A DNA stretch of 64,000 nucleotides from Amblyomma americanum (taxonomy: Eukaryota; Arthropoda; Arachnida; Ixodida; Ixodidae): NCBI RefSeq assembly GCF_052857255.1, contig NC_135506.1:80447618-80511617 (forward strand), read 5' to 3'. Position numbers and translations under genes: made by a program. Position 1 is the stretch's first letter; every line of letters starts with the position of its first letter. Below, piece by piece: positions 23,312-33,774 of this stretch. The notes under the pieces are model-generated. The model searched no databases. It worked only from the letters and a program-made list of their open reading frames with translations, and had not been told where the DNA came from.

Positions 23312-26071
23312 ATGATCAAACCAATTAACCCTCGGCCCTCAGTCCCCAGCAGCTGCAGAGCAACTGACCACGGCGGCGGTCAGACCTGTGACGCAGCGGA
23401 GGGTGCTAAGAATCTCTGGCTCCGGACAGGCCGCCATTGGAATCTGAACCTGGCAACGTTTAACGCTAGAACTTTAGCTAGTGAGGCCAGCCTAGCAGTG
23501 CTGTTTGAGGAATTAGCGGGAATTAAATGGGATGTGATAGGGCTTATCGAAGTTAGGAGGACAGGTGAGGCGTATACAGCACTAAAGGACGGACACATAC
23601 TGTGCTATCGCGGGTTAGAGGATAGACGAGAACTAGGTGTGGAATTCGTCTTTAATAAGGATATAGCTGGCAACACACAGGAGCTCTATAGTATTAACGA
23701 GAGGCTAGCAGCTTTAGTAATTAGGCTGAAGAGGAGGTGCAAGCTGAAAGTGGTGCAGGCCTACGCACCCACATCCAGCCATGATGACCAGACTGTTGAA
23801 AGTTTTTATGAGGACGTAGAATCGGCAATGAATAAAGTAAAATCGCAGTACACTGTACTGATGGGCGACTTCAATGCGAAGGTGGGCAAGAAGCATGCTG
23901 ACGACCACGCGGTAGGTGACTATGGGATAGGCTCTAGAAATAGCAGGGGAGAGTTTTTAGTCTAATTCGCGGATAGAAATAATTTTCGGATCATGAATAG
24001 CTTCTTCCGCAAACGAGAAAACAGGAAATGGACCTGGAAGAGCCCCAATGGTGAGATTAAAAATGAAATCGACTTCATACTATGCGCTAAACCTGGCAAC
24101 ATTCAGGATGTGGCCGTCCTCGGAAAGGTGCGTTGTAGCGACCACAGAATGGTAAGGTCTAGAATTAGCTTAGACTTGAAGAGGGAACGGAAGAAGCTAG
24201 TGAAGAGGAAGACCATTCACGAGTTAGCCGTAAGAGGGAAAGTGCAGGAGTTTAGGATAGCGCTGCAAAACCAATATTCGGCTTTAACTGAGGAAGATGA
24301 TTTTGATGTTCATTCAATGCACGATAATCTGACATCAATAATTACGGAGTGCGCAGTAGAAGTAGACGGTAGGACAGTTCGAAAGGATACCGGGAAGCTA
24401 TCTCAGGTGACGAAAGATGTGATTAAGAAGCGCCAAAACATGAGAGCATCTAAGCCTACCGATAGAATGGAACTTATGGAGATATCAAATTTAATAAATA
24501 AGCGCAAGGCAGCCGACATAAGGAAGTTTAATATGGAGAGAATCGAGCATGCTATAAAGAAAGGAGGTAGCCTAAAAACATAGAAGAGGAAACTAGGCAT
24601 AGGTAAAAACCAGATGTATGCATTAAGAGACAAGCAGGGCAATGTCATTAACAATATGGATAAGATAGTTAACGTAGCCGAAGAGTTCTACACACACCTG
24701 TACAGTAGCCAATGTATCAGAGCACTAATGAGAAAAACAGCAGTGCACAGCAATGCGGCATCCCGCCAGTAACGAAAGATGAAGTAAAGAAAGCCTTACA
24801 AGCAATGAAAAGGGGAAAAGCAGCTGGGGAAGATCAGGTAACAGCAGATCTGTTGAAGGATGGAGGGGACATCGTGCTTGAAAAACTAGCCACCCTGTAT
24901 ACGCAATGCCTTATGACCTCGACTGTACCAGATGCTTGGAAGAATGCAAACATTATCTTAATTCATAAGAAGGGAGACGCCAAGGACTTGAAAAATTACA
25001 GGCCGATCAGCTTACTATCCGTTGCCTACAAAGTATTTACTAAGGTAATCGCTAATAGAGTCAGGGCAACGTTAGACTTTAATCAACCAAATGATCAGGC
25101 AGGCTTATGTCCAAATACTGGAAGATATATATAGCAACTGCGCAGCTACTATTGTCCTCCATAAAGTCAGCAATAAAATTCCAATAAGGAAGGGCGTCAG
25201 GCAAGGAGACACGATCTCGCCAATGCTGTTCACCGCATGTTTAGAGGAGGTATTTTGAGGCATGAATTGGGGACAGTTGGGAATAAGAATAATGGAGAAT
25301 ACCTGAATAATCTGCGATTTGCTGATGACATTGCCTTGCTGAGTCACTCAGGAGGTGAACTGCAAATCATGATCAATGAGTTAGACAGGCAGAGCAGATC
25401 GATGGGTCCAAAACTTAACATGCAGAGAACCAAGGTAATGTTCAACACCCTAGCAAGGGAACAACAGTTTACAATTGGCAGCGAAAGACTAGAAATAGTG
25501 ACGGAATACGTCTACTTAGGGCAAGTAGTGATAGCTGATCCGGATCATGAGGGAGATAACTAGAAGGATAAGAATGGGGTGGAGCGCATATGGCAAATTC
25601 TCGCAGACCATGAGTGGCAGTTTACCAATTTCCCTCAAGAGGAAAGTGTACAACAGCATAATCTTACCGGTACTCACCAACGGGGCAGAAACGTGGAGGC
25701 TAACGAAAAGAGTTCAGCTTAAGTTAATGACAACGCAGCGAGCCATGGAAAGAAAAATGATAGGTGTAACGTAAAGAGATCGGAAGCGGGCAGAGTGGGT
25801 GAGGGAACAAACATGGGTTAATGACATCCTAATCGCAATCAAGAGAAAGAAATGGGCTTGGGCAGGGCATGTAATGCGAAGGCAAGATAACCGCTGGTCC
25901 TTAATGGCAACGGAGTGGATTCCAAGAGAAAGTAAGCGTAGCAGGGGGCGGCAGAAAGTTAGGTGGGCGGATGAGATTAAGAAGTTTGCAGGCAAAGGGT
26001 GGATGCAGCTGGCAAAGGATAGGGTTAATTGGAGAGACATGGGAGAGGCCTTTGCCCTGCAGTGGGTCTAG
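23312..26071 (+). pseudogene. RTE-A protein: endonuclease and reverse transcriptase
   Basis: ATG at 23312. Endonuclease: LATFNARTL (about 23450), VIGLIEVRR (about 23535), GDFNAKVG (about 23865), SDHRMV (about 24140). In-frame stops follow at 23963-23965 and 24581-24583, then a frameshift before 24712. RT: NYRPISLLS (about 25000), FADDIALLSHSGG (FADD at 25318-25329), then the conserved C-terminal half with WAWAGHVMRRQDN and a further stop at 25772-25774. Between QPNDQAGL (about 25100) and the SNKIPIRKG region (about 25165) the part that should hold palm motif A is missing, so the RT is dead by deletion. Confidence 0.8.
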
Positions 26072-26102
26072 TAAGGCTGATGATGATGATGACCACTGGC
26101 GC

Positions 26103-26375
26103 CGACTCCAGACCTGAACTGCTTCCTACCCTTTTCTCCTTCATGCCCGCCACCCCGATCAATTCGTTTCTTCTTGTAAGCTCTGCGGGAAACCGGGATA
26201 CTTCCTTCATGTCCTCCTCACATGTCCTGCCTTCTAACACCCTCCATCCCCCACAACGGCGGAATCATACTGGGAGACTCTCCTGGCCAGATCAGCTGCT
26301 GCTGACCAGCGCCGGATAATTACCGACGTCCTGAAGCGGACCGTCCTGAAAGGGCTATCTCTTGCCCTGTAAGGG
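26103..26375 (+). pseudogene. LINE 2 ORF2 C-terminal finger, beyond RTE-A
   Basis: Continuation of LINE 2 after the RTE. The frame gives SCKLCGKPGYFLHV then LTCP, a CxxC...H...C zinc finger like that at the end of LINE 1 ORF2, and then a helical segment ending at a stop near 26370. One nonsense codon lies just after the junction. It confirms that the RTE interrupts LINE 2. Confidence 0.7.
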
Positions 26376-26732
26376 AAGACCCCTAAGGGTTGCCTCGTGC
26401 CATGTTAGGGTCAGTGGCCGAAAACCATGGATGTAAGAAGAGGGAAGTGTCCCCAGGGAGCGATTCCGTGGCTAAGTGAGTATCATGGAAACAATTTGTA
26501 CTCTTATAAAATACGGAGCTAAAGAATCTGAAGTTATTTTCAAAGCAGCATTCAATGCAGTTATAACAATTGCGACTGCGACAAATCAAAACTCGCTCTA
26601 AAAAACACCTTTTCTGCGACTCACTCCTCAGGTGGCATCATATCTCAGGATAGCGGTAGAGTTTCGCGCAGTCGCGACAGTGGATCGAGCGCCTTATTCT
26701 CTCTGTAGTTTCACACCCCTTATAATCCCTCA
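26376..26732. other. Stretch without recognised gene
   Basis: Lies between the end of LINE 2 and the 3' end of RTE-B. It does not contain the missing 3' part of Gypsy-1 (integrase tail and LTR), as it would if RTE-B had simply inserted there. Confidence 0.4.
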
Positions 26733-27660
26733 GACATCATCATCTCATCATGTTCAGCCTTACTAAACGCACTGCAGGGCAAAGGGCTCTCCCATGTCTC
26801 TCCAATTAACCCTGTCCTTTGCCAGCTGCATCCACCCATTGCCTGCAAACTTCTTAGTCTCATTCGCCCACCTAACCTTCTGCCGCCCCCTGTTACACTT
26901 ACTTTCTCTTGGAATACACTCCGTTACCTTTAAGGACCAGCAGTTATCTTGCCGTCGCATTACATGCCCTGCCCATGCCCATTTATTTCTCTCGATTTCG
27001 ACTATAATGCCATTAACCCGTGTTTGTTCCGTCACCCATTCTGCCCGCTTCCGGTCTCTTAACATTACACCTATCATTTTTCTTTCCATGGCTCGCTGCG
27101 TTATCCTTAACTTAAGCTGAACTCTTTTCGTTAGCCTCCACGTTTCTGCCCCGTAGGTGAGTACCGGTAAGATAAAGCTGTTGTAAACTTTCCTCTTGAG
27201 GGAAGTCGGTAAACTGCAACTCAAGTATTGCGAGAATTTGCCATATGCGCTCCACCCCATTCTTATCCTTCTAGTTATCTCCCCCTCATGATCCGGATCA
27301 GCTGCCACTACCTGCCCTAAGTAGATGTGTCCCGTCACAACTTCTAGGCCCTCGCTGCCAATTGTGAACTGTTGTTCCCTTGATAGGCTGTTGAACACAA
27401 CCTTGGTTTTCTGCATGTTAATGTTTAGGCCCATCGTTTTGCTCTGCCTGTCTAACTCATTGATCATGATTTGCAGATCACCTCCTGAGTGACTCTGCAA
27501 GGCAATGTCATCAGCGAATTGCAAAATATTTAGGTATTCTTCATTTATTCTTATTCCCAACTGTTCCCAATTCAGGCCTCGGAATTCTTTCTGTAAACAT
27601 GCGGTGAACAGCATTGGCGAGATCGCGTCTTCTTGCCCGACGCCCTTCCTTATTGGAATC
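26733..27660 (-). mobile_element. RTE/BovB-like LINE (RTE-B), 5'-truncated
   Basis: Minus-strand 3' part of an RTE closely related to RTE-A. The frame from about 27660 to 26763 is open for about 300 codons: PIRKGV, QFADDIALQSHSGG (FADD at 27507-27518), YLGQVVAADPDHEG, RRIRMGWSAYGKF, WAWAGHVMRRQDN, ending ALQCV. The 3' end is an ATGATGAGATGATGATG-like repeat (26748-26733). It lacks the endonuclease and the first half of the RT. Its open frame is better preserved than RTE-A. At its 5' end it is fused, in the same orientation, to the Gypsy-1 integrase frame. Confidence 0.85.
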
Positions 27661-30600
27661 CACGGCGGCGAATGGGTGTCCACACCCAGACTTGGTCTCC
27701 TGGCTTGTATTCCGCGTTGCGTCTTCGTAGGTTGTAGCGTCTGGCGTCGGACCGCTGCTGATCTTTGATCCGTAATCGGGCAAGCCTTCGAGCTTCTTCT
27801 GCGCGTTGAAGGTAGGCGGCAACGTCGACATTCTCTTCTTCTGTAACGTTGGGCAGCATGGCGTCTAGCGTGGTCGTGGCATCCCTGCCATGGACGAGCC
27901 TAAAAGGCGTCATCTGGGTGGTCTCCTGCACTGCGGTGTTGTAGGCGAAGACGACGTAAGGCAGGATGACATCCCAGGTTTTATGTTCGGCATCGACATA
28001 CATAGCGAGCATATCGGCGATGGTTTTCTTCAGGCGCTCGGTCAGTCCGTTGGTCTGCGGATGGTATGCAGTTGTCCTCCGGTGGCTGGTTTGGCTGTAG
28101 CGCAGGATGGCTTGCGTGAGTTCCGCCGTAAATGCTGTTCCTCTGTCCGTGATGAGCACATCGTGGGCGCCGTGTCGAAGAAGAATGCACTCCACGAAAA
28201 ATTTGGCCACTTCTGCTGCTGTTCCGTTCGGTAGGGCTTTCGCCTCGGCGTAGCGGGTCAGGTAGTCGGTCGCTATGATGATCCACTTATTTCCAGATGT
28301 TGACGTTGGAAAAGGGCCAAGCAAGTCCATGCCAATCTGCTGAAAGGGTCTTGAGGGAGGTTCAATGGGGTTCAGAAATCCTGATGGTCGTGTGGGAGGA
28401 GTGTTTCGTCGCTGACAATCTCGGCATGTTTTCACATAGTGTGCGACATCAGCAGACAGTCGGGGCCAGTAATACTTGTCTTGAATGCGGCGGAGGGTGC
28501 CAGTAAACCCGAGATGTCCAGCTGTCGGCTCGTCGTGTGAAGCCTGTAGAACATCTTTCCGGAGACAAGTAGGTACAACAAGGAGGTAGGCTGTTTTGTT
28601 CGCTGTAAAGTTCTTCTTCACAAGGACCTCATTCTGCACACAGAAAGAAGACAGTCCTCGCTTGAATGAAGCGGGGGGTGAAGAAACCTTGCCTTCCAGG
28701 TACTTGATGAGGCCTTTTAGGTTGGGGTCCGAGCGTTGCTGCTGAGCAAAAGAGCTTGCGCTGATGGGTCCCAGGAAGGCGTCCTCATCGTCGTCCAGCG
28801 GCGGTGCACCTACAGGGGCTCGTGAGAGGCAATCGGCGTCAGTGTGCTTGCGTCCGGACTTGTAAACGACGGTGACGTCAAACTCCTGGAGACGCAGACT
28901 CCATCGAGCGAGTCGGCCAGAGGGATCCTTCAAATTGGCAAGCCAGCAGAGCGCGTGGTGGTCGCTGACTACCTTGAACGGCCGTCCGTAGAGGTAGGGG
29001 CGGATTTTCGACGTAGCCCAGATGATGGCAAGGCACTCCTTCTCAGTGGTCGAATAGTTAGCCTCGGCCTTGGAAAGGGAACGGCTAGCGTATGCGATGA
29101 CCTTCTCCAGCCCGTCACTTTTTTGAACGAGAACGGCGCCTAGTCCCACGCTGCTTGCGTCGGTATAAACTTCAGTATCGGCGTTTTCATCAAAATGCGC
29201 AAGGATCGGTGGGGACTGTTAACGACGCTGAAGTTCCTTGAAGGCTTCTGCTTGCGGCGCTTCCCATTTAAACGGCACGTCTGCCTTCGTCAGTTGGGTC
29301 AGGGGCTCGGCGATGCGCGAAAAGTTTTTCACAAATCGTCGGTAATATGCGCATAGTCCGAGAAATCTGCGCACTGCTTTCTTATCGGCCGGCGGTTGAA
29401 ACTGTTCAATAGCGGCTGTTTTCTGCGGGTCTGGGCGTACTCCTTCCTTGCTAACGATGTGGCCTAGAAACAGCAGCTCTTCGTAGGCAAAGTGGCATTT
29501 CTCTGCTTTCAAGGTTAGGCCAGACGACTTGATTGCGTCTAGTACTGTTCGAAGTCTTTTCAGGTGCTCTTCAAAGTTCTAGGCGAAGACAACGACGTCA
29601 TCTAAATATACCAGACAAATTTGCCACTTCAGGCCTGCCAGCACTGTATCCATTACTCGCTGAAACGTCGCTGGTGCGGAACAGAGACCAAATGGCATCA
29701 CCTTGAACTCAAACAGCCCATCCGGAGTTATGAATGCTGTCTTCTCGCGATCTCTTTCGTCGACCTCAATTTGCCAGTAGCCGCTCTTGAGGTCCATCGA
29801 TGAGAAATATTTGGCGTTGCAGAGGCGGTCCAGTGTGTCGTCGATGCGGGGGAGGGGGTAGACGTCCTTCTTTGTTATGTTGTTCAAGCGGCGGTAATCC
29901 ACGCAGAATCGAAGTGCGCCGTCTTTCTTTCTCACTAGAACAACCGGTGCCACCCATGGGCTGTTTGAAGGCTGGATGACGTCGTCGCGAAGCATTTCTT
30001 CGACTTGGTCCCGGATGGCTTGTCGTTCTCGCGGAGACACACGATAGGGGCTTTGACGGAGAGGTCGGACGTGTTGATCCGTTATAATGCGATGCTTGGC
30101 AATTGGCGTCTGTCGCACCTTCGGCGATGTCGAAAAGCACTCACTGTAGTTTTGAAGCAGATTGCGGATCTGGTCTTGTCTGCTCCGGCGCAGGGCTGGG
30201 TTGATGTCGAAAGTGGGCGAGTTCTCTTGGTAAGGCGGATCTTCTGCGGAGGGGTCGGAGAGGGCGAAGGAGTCTCGTACGTCAGATATTTCGTCGTAGA
30301 AAGCAATCGTCGTTCCTCTGTTAATACGCTGGTATTCTTCGCTGAAGTTAGTCAGCAGTACTTCGGCCTGGCCATTGCGGAAATGTGCGATGCCTCTTGC
30401 GATGCTGATTCCTCGGTCTAGTAGCAACTGCATGTTCCCCTCGATGATGGCTTCAGTGTTTATGGCTTTCGTGGCGCCTACGGTCACGATAACGCTTGAA
30501 CGGGGTGGGACGCTCACTTCTTCCTCCAGGGCACTTAGGGCAACGTGATTTTCCCGAGTTTTCATCGAAGCGATGGCTTCGTCCGTCGAAAGCGTGATCA

Positions 30601-31201
30601 GCTTGGATCGCAGGTCGATGATCGCCTGATGCTCCTTAAGGAAATCCATACCCAAGATCACTTCGCGGGAGCATTGCGGTAGCACAACAAAGGTCGCAGG
30701 ATACGTATGTCCTTTGACAGTCACTCGCGTTGTGCATCGTCCTGATGGCGTAATGATGTGGCCCCCAGCAGTGCGAATTTGTGGGCCGTCCCAAGCCGTT
30801 GTGACTTTTCTGAGCTGCGCAGCGAATGTTCCATTCATCACCGAGTAATCGGCTCCTGTGTCGACTAGAGCGGTGACTTTCCGGCCGTCGATAGTCACTT
30901 CTAGGTAGGAGGTCCTGGCTCTTGCATTGTATGTCGCTCTCGGCGTCGGGTCACGGCTTCGTCGCGTATGCGAGTCCCGGGTTGGGCGTGTGGTCGAAGC
31001 TCCTCTGGGTGGCGGCGTCGATTTCAAGGTAGCTTGCGTCGTGGTCGAGGTTCTCATTGTGTGCGGCGTCGGTGCAGCGAGTGTCGGGTCTTCATGCGGC
31101 GTCGCGGGTGCATCGTCTTCATGGGACGTGGTCGGTGGAGGATCTTCGGCGTTTAGCTCGTGAGCAACCTCACCTCCAGAGGTTGCTGCCTTTAGTTTCC
31201 C
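27658..31201 (-). pseudogene. Gypsy-1 pol: protease, RT, RNase H, integrase
   Basis: One frame throughout, entered from gag by a -1 shift at the GGGAAAC heptamer (31201-31195). Protease VDTGADYSVM (about 30870-30840); RT with VDYRRLN, DLKSGYWQ and YLDD (about 29610-29595); RNase H with TDASSVGLG (about 29170) and AYASRSL; integrase with an H...H...CRDCQ zinc finger (about 28560-28400) and D-D-E (DYLTRY, TDRGTAF, TERLKK; about 28270-28020). Two nonsense codons interrupt it, TAG at 29579-29581 just after YLDD and TAA at 29219-29221 before RNase H, both in frame. It ends at the RTE-B junction, so the integrase C-terminus is missing. Confidence 0.88.
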
Positions 31202-31560
31202 CTACGGGGGCTGGGAGACCTTCCTCGTACCGCGGCTGCGTAGCTGCGGCGTGGCGACGCAAAGCGCGAGGTTGACGGCGATGGTGAGCGCGAAAAGCGG
31301 TTCGGCGTGTACTCTTCTCGACGCAGGTAGTCGTCGATTTCGTGCGGACGTTGTCCGAAGCGTGGTCGCGGGGCGTTAACGGCAAATCCTCGAAGACCGA
31401 TACGTCGGTACGGGCAGTGACGATGAATATGGCCGGCCTCACCGCAATGGAAGCACAACGGCCGGTTGTCGGAAGTCCTCCAGGCGTCGCATTTCCTGGG
31501 GCTTGAGCGTCGGTCATAGGCTGGGCGGGCGGGGGCTGGGAGGCGGCGTTGTGGAACGAT
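31192..31560 (-). pseudogene. Gypsy-1 gag, C-terminal part with CCHC knuckle
   Basis: A frame ending at the TAA at 31194-31192. It contains SDNRPLCFHCGEAGHI, a CCHC RNA-binding knuckle (about 31460-31415), followed by an Arg/Ser/Pro-rich tail. The same arrangement occurs in Gypsy-2 gag ([17 protein letters not shown]). The capsid part is absent; the frame continues past 31560 to 31620, but that extension does not resemble gag. Confidence 0.75.
31195..31201 (-). promoter_or_regulatory. Putative -1 frameshift heptamer GGGAAAC
   Basis: On the minus strand the gag codons read GGA AAC TAA, preceded by G, which gives the canonical X XXY YYZ slippery form G GGA AAC directly before the stop. Shifting back one base enters the pol frame (GGG AAA CTA AAG), which is open to the protease 48 codons later. 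GGGAAAC is a recognised retroviral-type slippery sequence. Confidence 0.7.
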
Positions 31561-31599
31561 CGGCTGTGGAACGAGCGTTGCGATACAGCCGCCAATTAC

Positions 31600-31930
31600 A
31601 TCTGCGCCTTTTTTGCGCAAAACTGCGCATGCGACGAGGCGGTGGTGAAGAACGCGGAGCAGCTGTGGGGTCTCTCTGGTTACGATGGTATCGGCGCATG
31701 CTCACAACTGCTAATCCGCGTGACGCCACATTCACCTACTACAGTGGAGGGGGCGCGCGGCCGCGGCGATGGCGGCGAAGAAGCGCGCGGCGACCACTCT
31801 TTCCCGGTTGCAATGCTAACGACTCATGCGCAAAACTGGCCTCTCCCATGTACCGGAAAGCGTGTGGCGCTCCCACTGCTCCTCTCCGGTTGCCATGGTA
31901 ACGGCGCATGCGCGCAACTTTCCTCGCGAC
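31600..31930. promoter_or_regulatory. Cluster of RFX-like and NRF1-like motifs
   Basis: Three imperfect repeats start GGTTRCNATGSTA at 31678, 31806 and 31888. The last contains GTTGCCATGGTAAC (31889-31902), a near-perfect palindrome matching the RFX X-box form. GCGCATGCGC (31904-31913) follows two bases later and matches the NRF1 consensus; another NRF1-like TGCGCATGCGA lies at 31624-31634. C/G-rich. It could be a host promoter or a repeat carrying these motifs; no transcript start is visible. Confidence 0.4.
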
Positions 31931-31974
31931 TGTACCGCGAAATGTTCGACTGGTAGCCTAGTGTAGCTGCTGGT

Positions 31975-32110
31975 AAAAAAAAATTGAGGAAGCTTAAGCT
32001 TCGGCTCTAAGAGTGGAATGCGACAGCGTGCTGAAGCACTCCCAGGCAGTCTACGAATCGCCATCGCCCGTTCGGCGTGACGGCTTGCCCGTCAGACAAA
32101 TCGCTCGGCT
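31975..32110 (+). repeat. Composite dispersed repeat, fragment
   Basis: Carries AAGCTTAAGCTTCGGC, GCGACAGCGTGCT and GCCATCGCCCGTTCGGCG, the same segment as in the blocks at 1757-2215 and 3265-3640. The ~85 bp unit is not attached here. Confidence 0.55.
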
Positions 32111-32238
32111 ACGTAGGACGAAACGGACGCGCGAATCGGTAAACCACGTAGAAGCGCTGCCAGGCGCCTTGCGAGACGCACGGGTCTCAAGTTGCAGTCG
32201 TAGTTTGTCGGCACATTGTTTATTTATTTTATTTATTT

Positions 32239-32420
32239 TGTAAGGCTAAAGAAGAAGATGCGTCTGATGATTTGAAAAGACGAAGACGAGGTGACAGTGT
32301 TCTCGAGAGTTTTTGCCAGCGCTACGCTTGTGTGTCTTGTGCTGATCTGATCCCAGACTGCTGCCGTTGCCGTTTCCGTCGCCCCAGTACCTCGTAACAA
32401 CCCCCCCCCCCCCCGTTACA
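32239..32420 (+). repeat. Gypsy-2 5' LTR
   Basis: TGTAAGGCTAAAG to a run of 14 C and GTTACA. The internal region starts TTTGGTGGAGGTGCGG, where the primer-binding site would lie. The LTR would hold the promoter and polyadenylation signals; no clear TATA box is seen. Confidence 0.92.
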
Positions 32421-32487
32421 TTTGGTGGAGGTGCGGGGTAAAACATCGGCCCTGGAGCTCCGTAGTCGTGCTCTCCCGGCGCGCACG

Positions 32488-33774
32488 ATGCCTGAGGACG
32501 TCCAACACCAGGCCGTGCAAGTGGGCCAGGCTGTCATCTGTGCCGGCTCTCTTCGTCAACGGGACCCGACCATTTTCAGCGGGACTGACGAGAACGATGT
32601 GGAAGATTGGCTCACATCGTACGAGCGGGTGAGCGTATACAACAAATGGGACGATGTGACGAAGCTAAACAACGTCATCTTTTATCTCGCCGGTGTGGCT
32701 AACCTCTGGTATCGCAACCATGAGGCAGATATTCAAACCTGGTCCATTTTTAAGACTAAATTTGCAGACGTATTTGGTCGACCGGCTGTCAGGCAACTCC
32801 GAGCCGAACAGCGATTGCGTGAACGATCTCAGCAGGCTAGTGAAAGCTTCACTAGCTACATTGAAGATGTCGTCGACTTGTGCAAGCGGGTCAACGCTCG
32901 TATGTCGGAAGCCGACAAGATCCAACACATCTTGAAAGGCATCGATGACGACGCTTTTCAGATGCTTCTAGCGCGCGACTTGCGTACCGTCGCCGAAGTC
33001 GTCACGCTGTGTCAAAGCTTTGAGCAGTTGCGCAAGCAGCGGATTCTGACACGCCAGCGGCCACAGCAGGTTGAGTCGCTCGCTGGGCTCACGCCTGCTC
33101 CTGACCCCTCGCTGCTACAGCAGATTAAAGACTTCGTGCGGGAAGAAGTGGCACGTCAACTTTCCTTTCTGCCGAGCGCTCACGACCGACCATCATATCT
33201 GACTCCAGCGCTCCGACATACAATTCAAGAGCAAGTTGCTGAGGCTCTTCCACCGGCTCATCCGTCACCACCTGTCACGGTTCCGCTGACATACGCTGAC
33301 GTTGTCGCCAGACCACAACCTGTGGCGGCTCCGCTCACATATGCCGAAGCCGTCGCGAGACCGCCTCCTGTCGCGGCTCCAGTGACATATGCCGATGTCG
33401 TAGCAAGACCGCAGCCGCCAATCTATAGTGCGCCTCCGGCGCATTTGCGAGGGCCAGTGGCTTACCGACGACCTACTCCAAGGGTCAGCGACTCCTGGCG
33501 CACAACGGACAATCGGCCGATTTGCTTCTTTTGTGGTCTCCCAGGTCATGTAGCTCGGCATTGCCGCCGTCGTCTCCCGGACGCGGAAATTCCTCCCCAA
33601 GCTCCTGGGTACTGGCCCCCACCGAGTCAGTACTCTGTACCAGCTGCGCCGCCGCAAAGTCGTACTTCCTCGCCTGACCGTTCTACCCTCTCCAGCCGCC
33701 GGCCCTCTTCTCCACGACGCCGGTCTATTTCGCCTATGCGACGTCGCCCCACCGATAACCAGGAGGAAAACTAG
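32488..33774 (+). CDS. Gypsy-2 Gag polyprotein
   Basis: First ATG after the LTR is at 32488; 428 codons, uninterrupted. The first ~200 residues match the retrotransposon Gag helical domain in character ([13 protein letters not shown], then FADVFG and [10 protein letters not shown]). Residues about 260-310 contain three near-repeats of the form [13 protein letters not shown]. Near residues 345-360 there is a CCHC knuckle ([14 protein letters not shown]), then an Arg/Ser/Pro-rich tail. Gag forms the cytoplasmic particle that packages the element RNA. It ends at the TAG at 33772-33774, with pol open in the -1 frame from 33759. This is the most intact transposon reading frame in the window. Confidence 0.9.
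   Translation: MPEDVQHQAVQVGQAVICAGSLRQRDPTIFSGTDENDVEDWLTSYERVSVYNKWDDVTKLNNVIFYLAGVANLWYRNHEADIQTWSIFKTKFADVFGRPAVRQLRAEQRLRERSQQASESFTSYIEDVVDLCKRVNARMSEADKIQHILKGIDDDAFQMLLARDLRTVAEVVTLCQSFEQLRKQRILTRQRPQQVESLAGLTPAPDPSLLQQIKDFVREEVARQLSFLPSAHDRPSYLTPALRHTIQEQVAEALPPAHPSPPVTVPLTYADVVARPQPVAAPLTYAEAVARPPPVAAPVTYADVVARPQPPIYSAPPAHLRGPVAYRRPTPRVSDSWRTTDNRPICFFCGLPGHVARHCRRRLPDAEIPPQAPGYWPPPSQYSVPAAPPQSRTSSPDRSTLSSRRPSSPRRRSISPMRRRPTDNQEEN

Larger units (their letters stand above)
23081..26091 (+). mobile_element. RTE/BovB-like LINE (RTE-A) with tRNA-like 5' end
   Basis: A single insertion bounded by an 11 bp target-site duplication, ACCACTGGCGC, at 23070-23080 and 26092-26102. It opens with a tRNA-like module, runs through the endonuclease and RT and ends in TGATGATGATGATG, the simple 3' repeat usual for RTE elements. 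Because the duplication encloses both the tRNA-like module and the coding part, they moved together. RTE/BovB elements are known from ticks and are the family implicated in transfer between reptiles, ruminants and ticks. Clade assignment rests on C-terminal motifs such as YLGQVV, RRIRMGWSAYGKF and AETWRLTK. Confidence 0.85.
18060..26375 (+). mobile_element. I-group LINE 2, split by an RTE insertion
   Basis: ORF1 (18164 to about 19830) and ORF2 (19853-23080, continuing at 26103-26375) of one RNase H-bearing LINE. The RTE element 23081-26091 sits inside the ORF2 C-terminal region. Rejoining across it gives the expected order: RNase H, then the CxxC...C finger seen at about 26170-26230. Many frameshifts make it much older than LINE 1. 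The G/C-rich leader before the ATG at 18164 (about 18060-18163) is probably its 5' untranslated region. The exact 3' end is uncertain, after the stop near 26370. Confidence 0.8.
27658..31560 (-). mobile_element. Gypsy-1 LTR retrotransposon, internal part only
   Basis: Ty3/Gypsy element on the minus strand with the end of gag, then pol with protease, RT, RNase H and integrase. Neither LTR is present. The 5' part of gag is lost near 31560, and the 3' end is cut at about 27658, where RTE-B begins. The enzyme order and the VDTGA, YLDD and HHCC/DDE motifs establish the family. It is related to, but clearly distinct from, Gypsy-2 downstream. Confidence 0.88.

Noticed and set aside
30927..31275. Plus-strand Val/Gly-rich frames
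   Set aside because: Antisense to the Gypsy-1 pol frame; composition typical of a shadow frame.
32400..32420. Assembly gap or vector artefact at the poly(C) run
   Set aside because: The run is inside both LTRs and in the inverted copy, so it belongs to the LTR.
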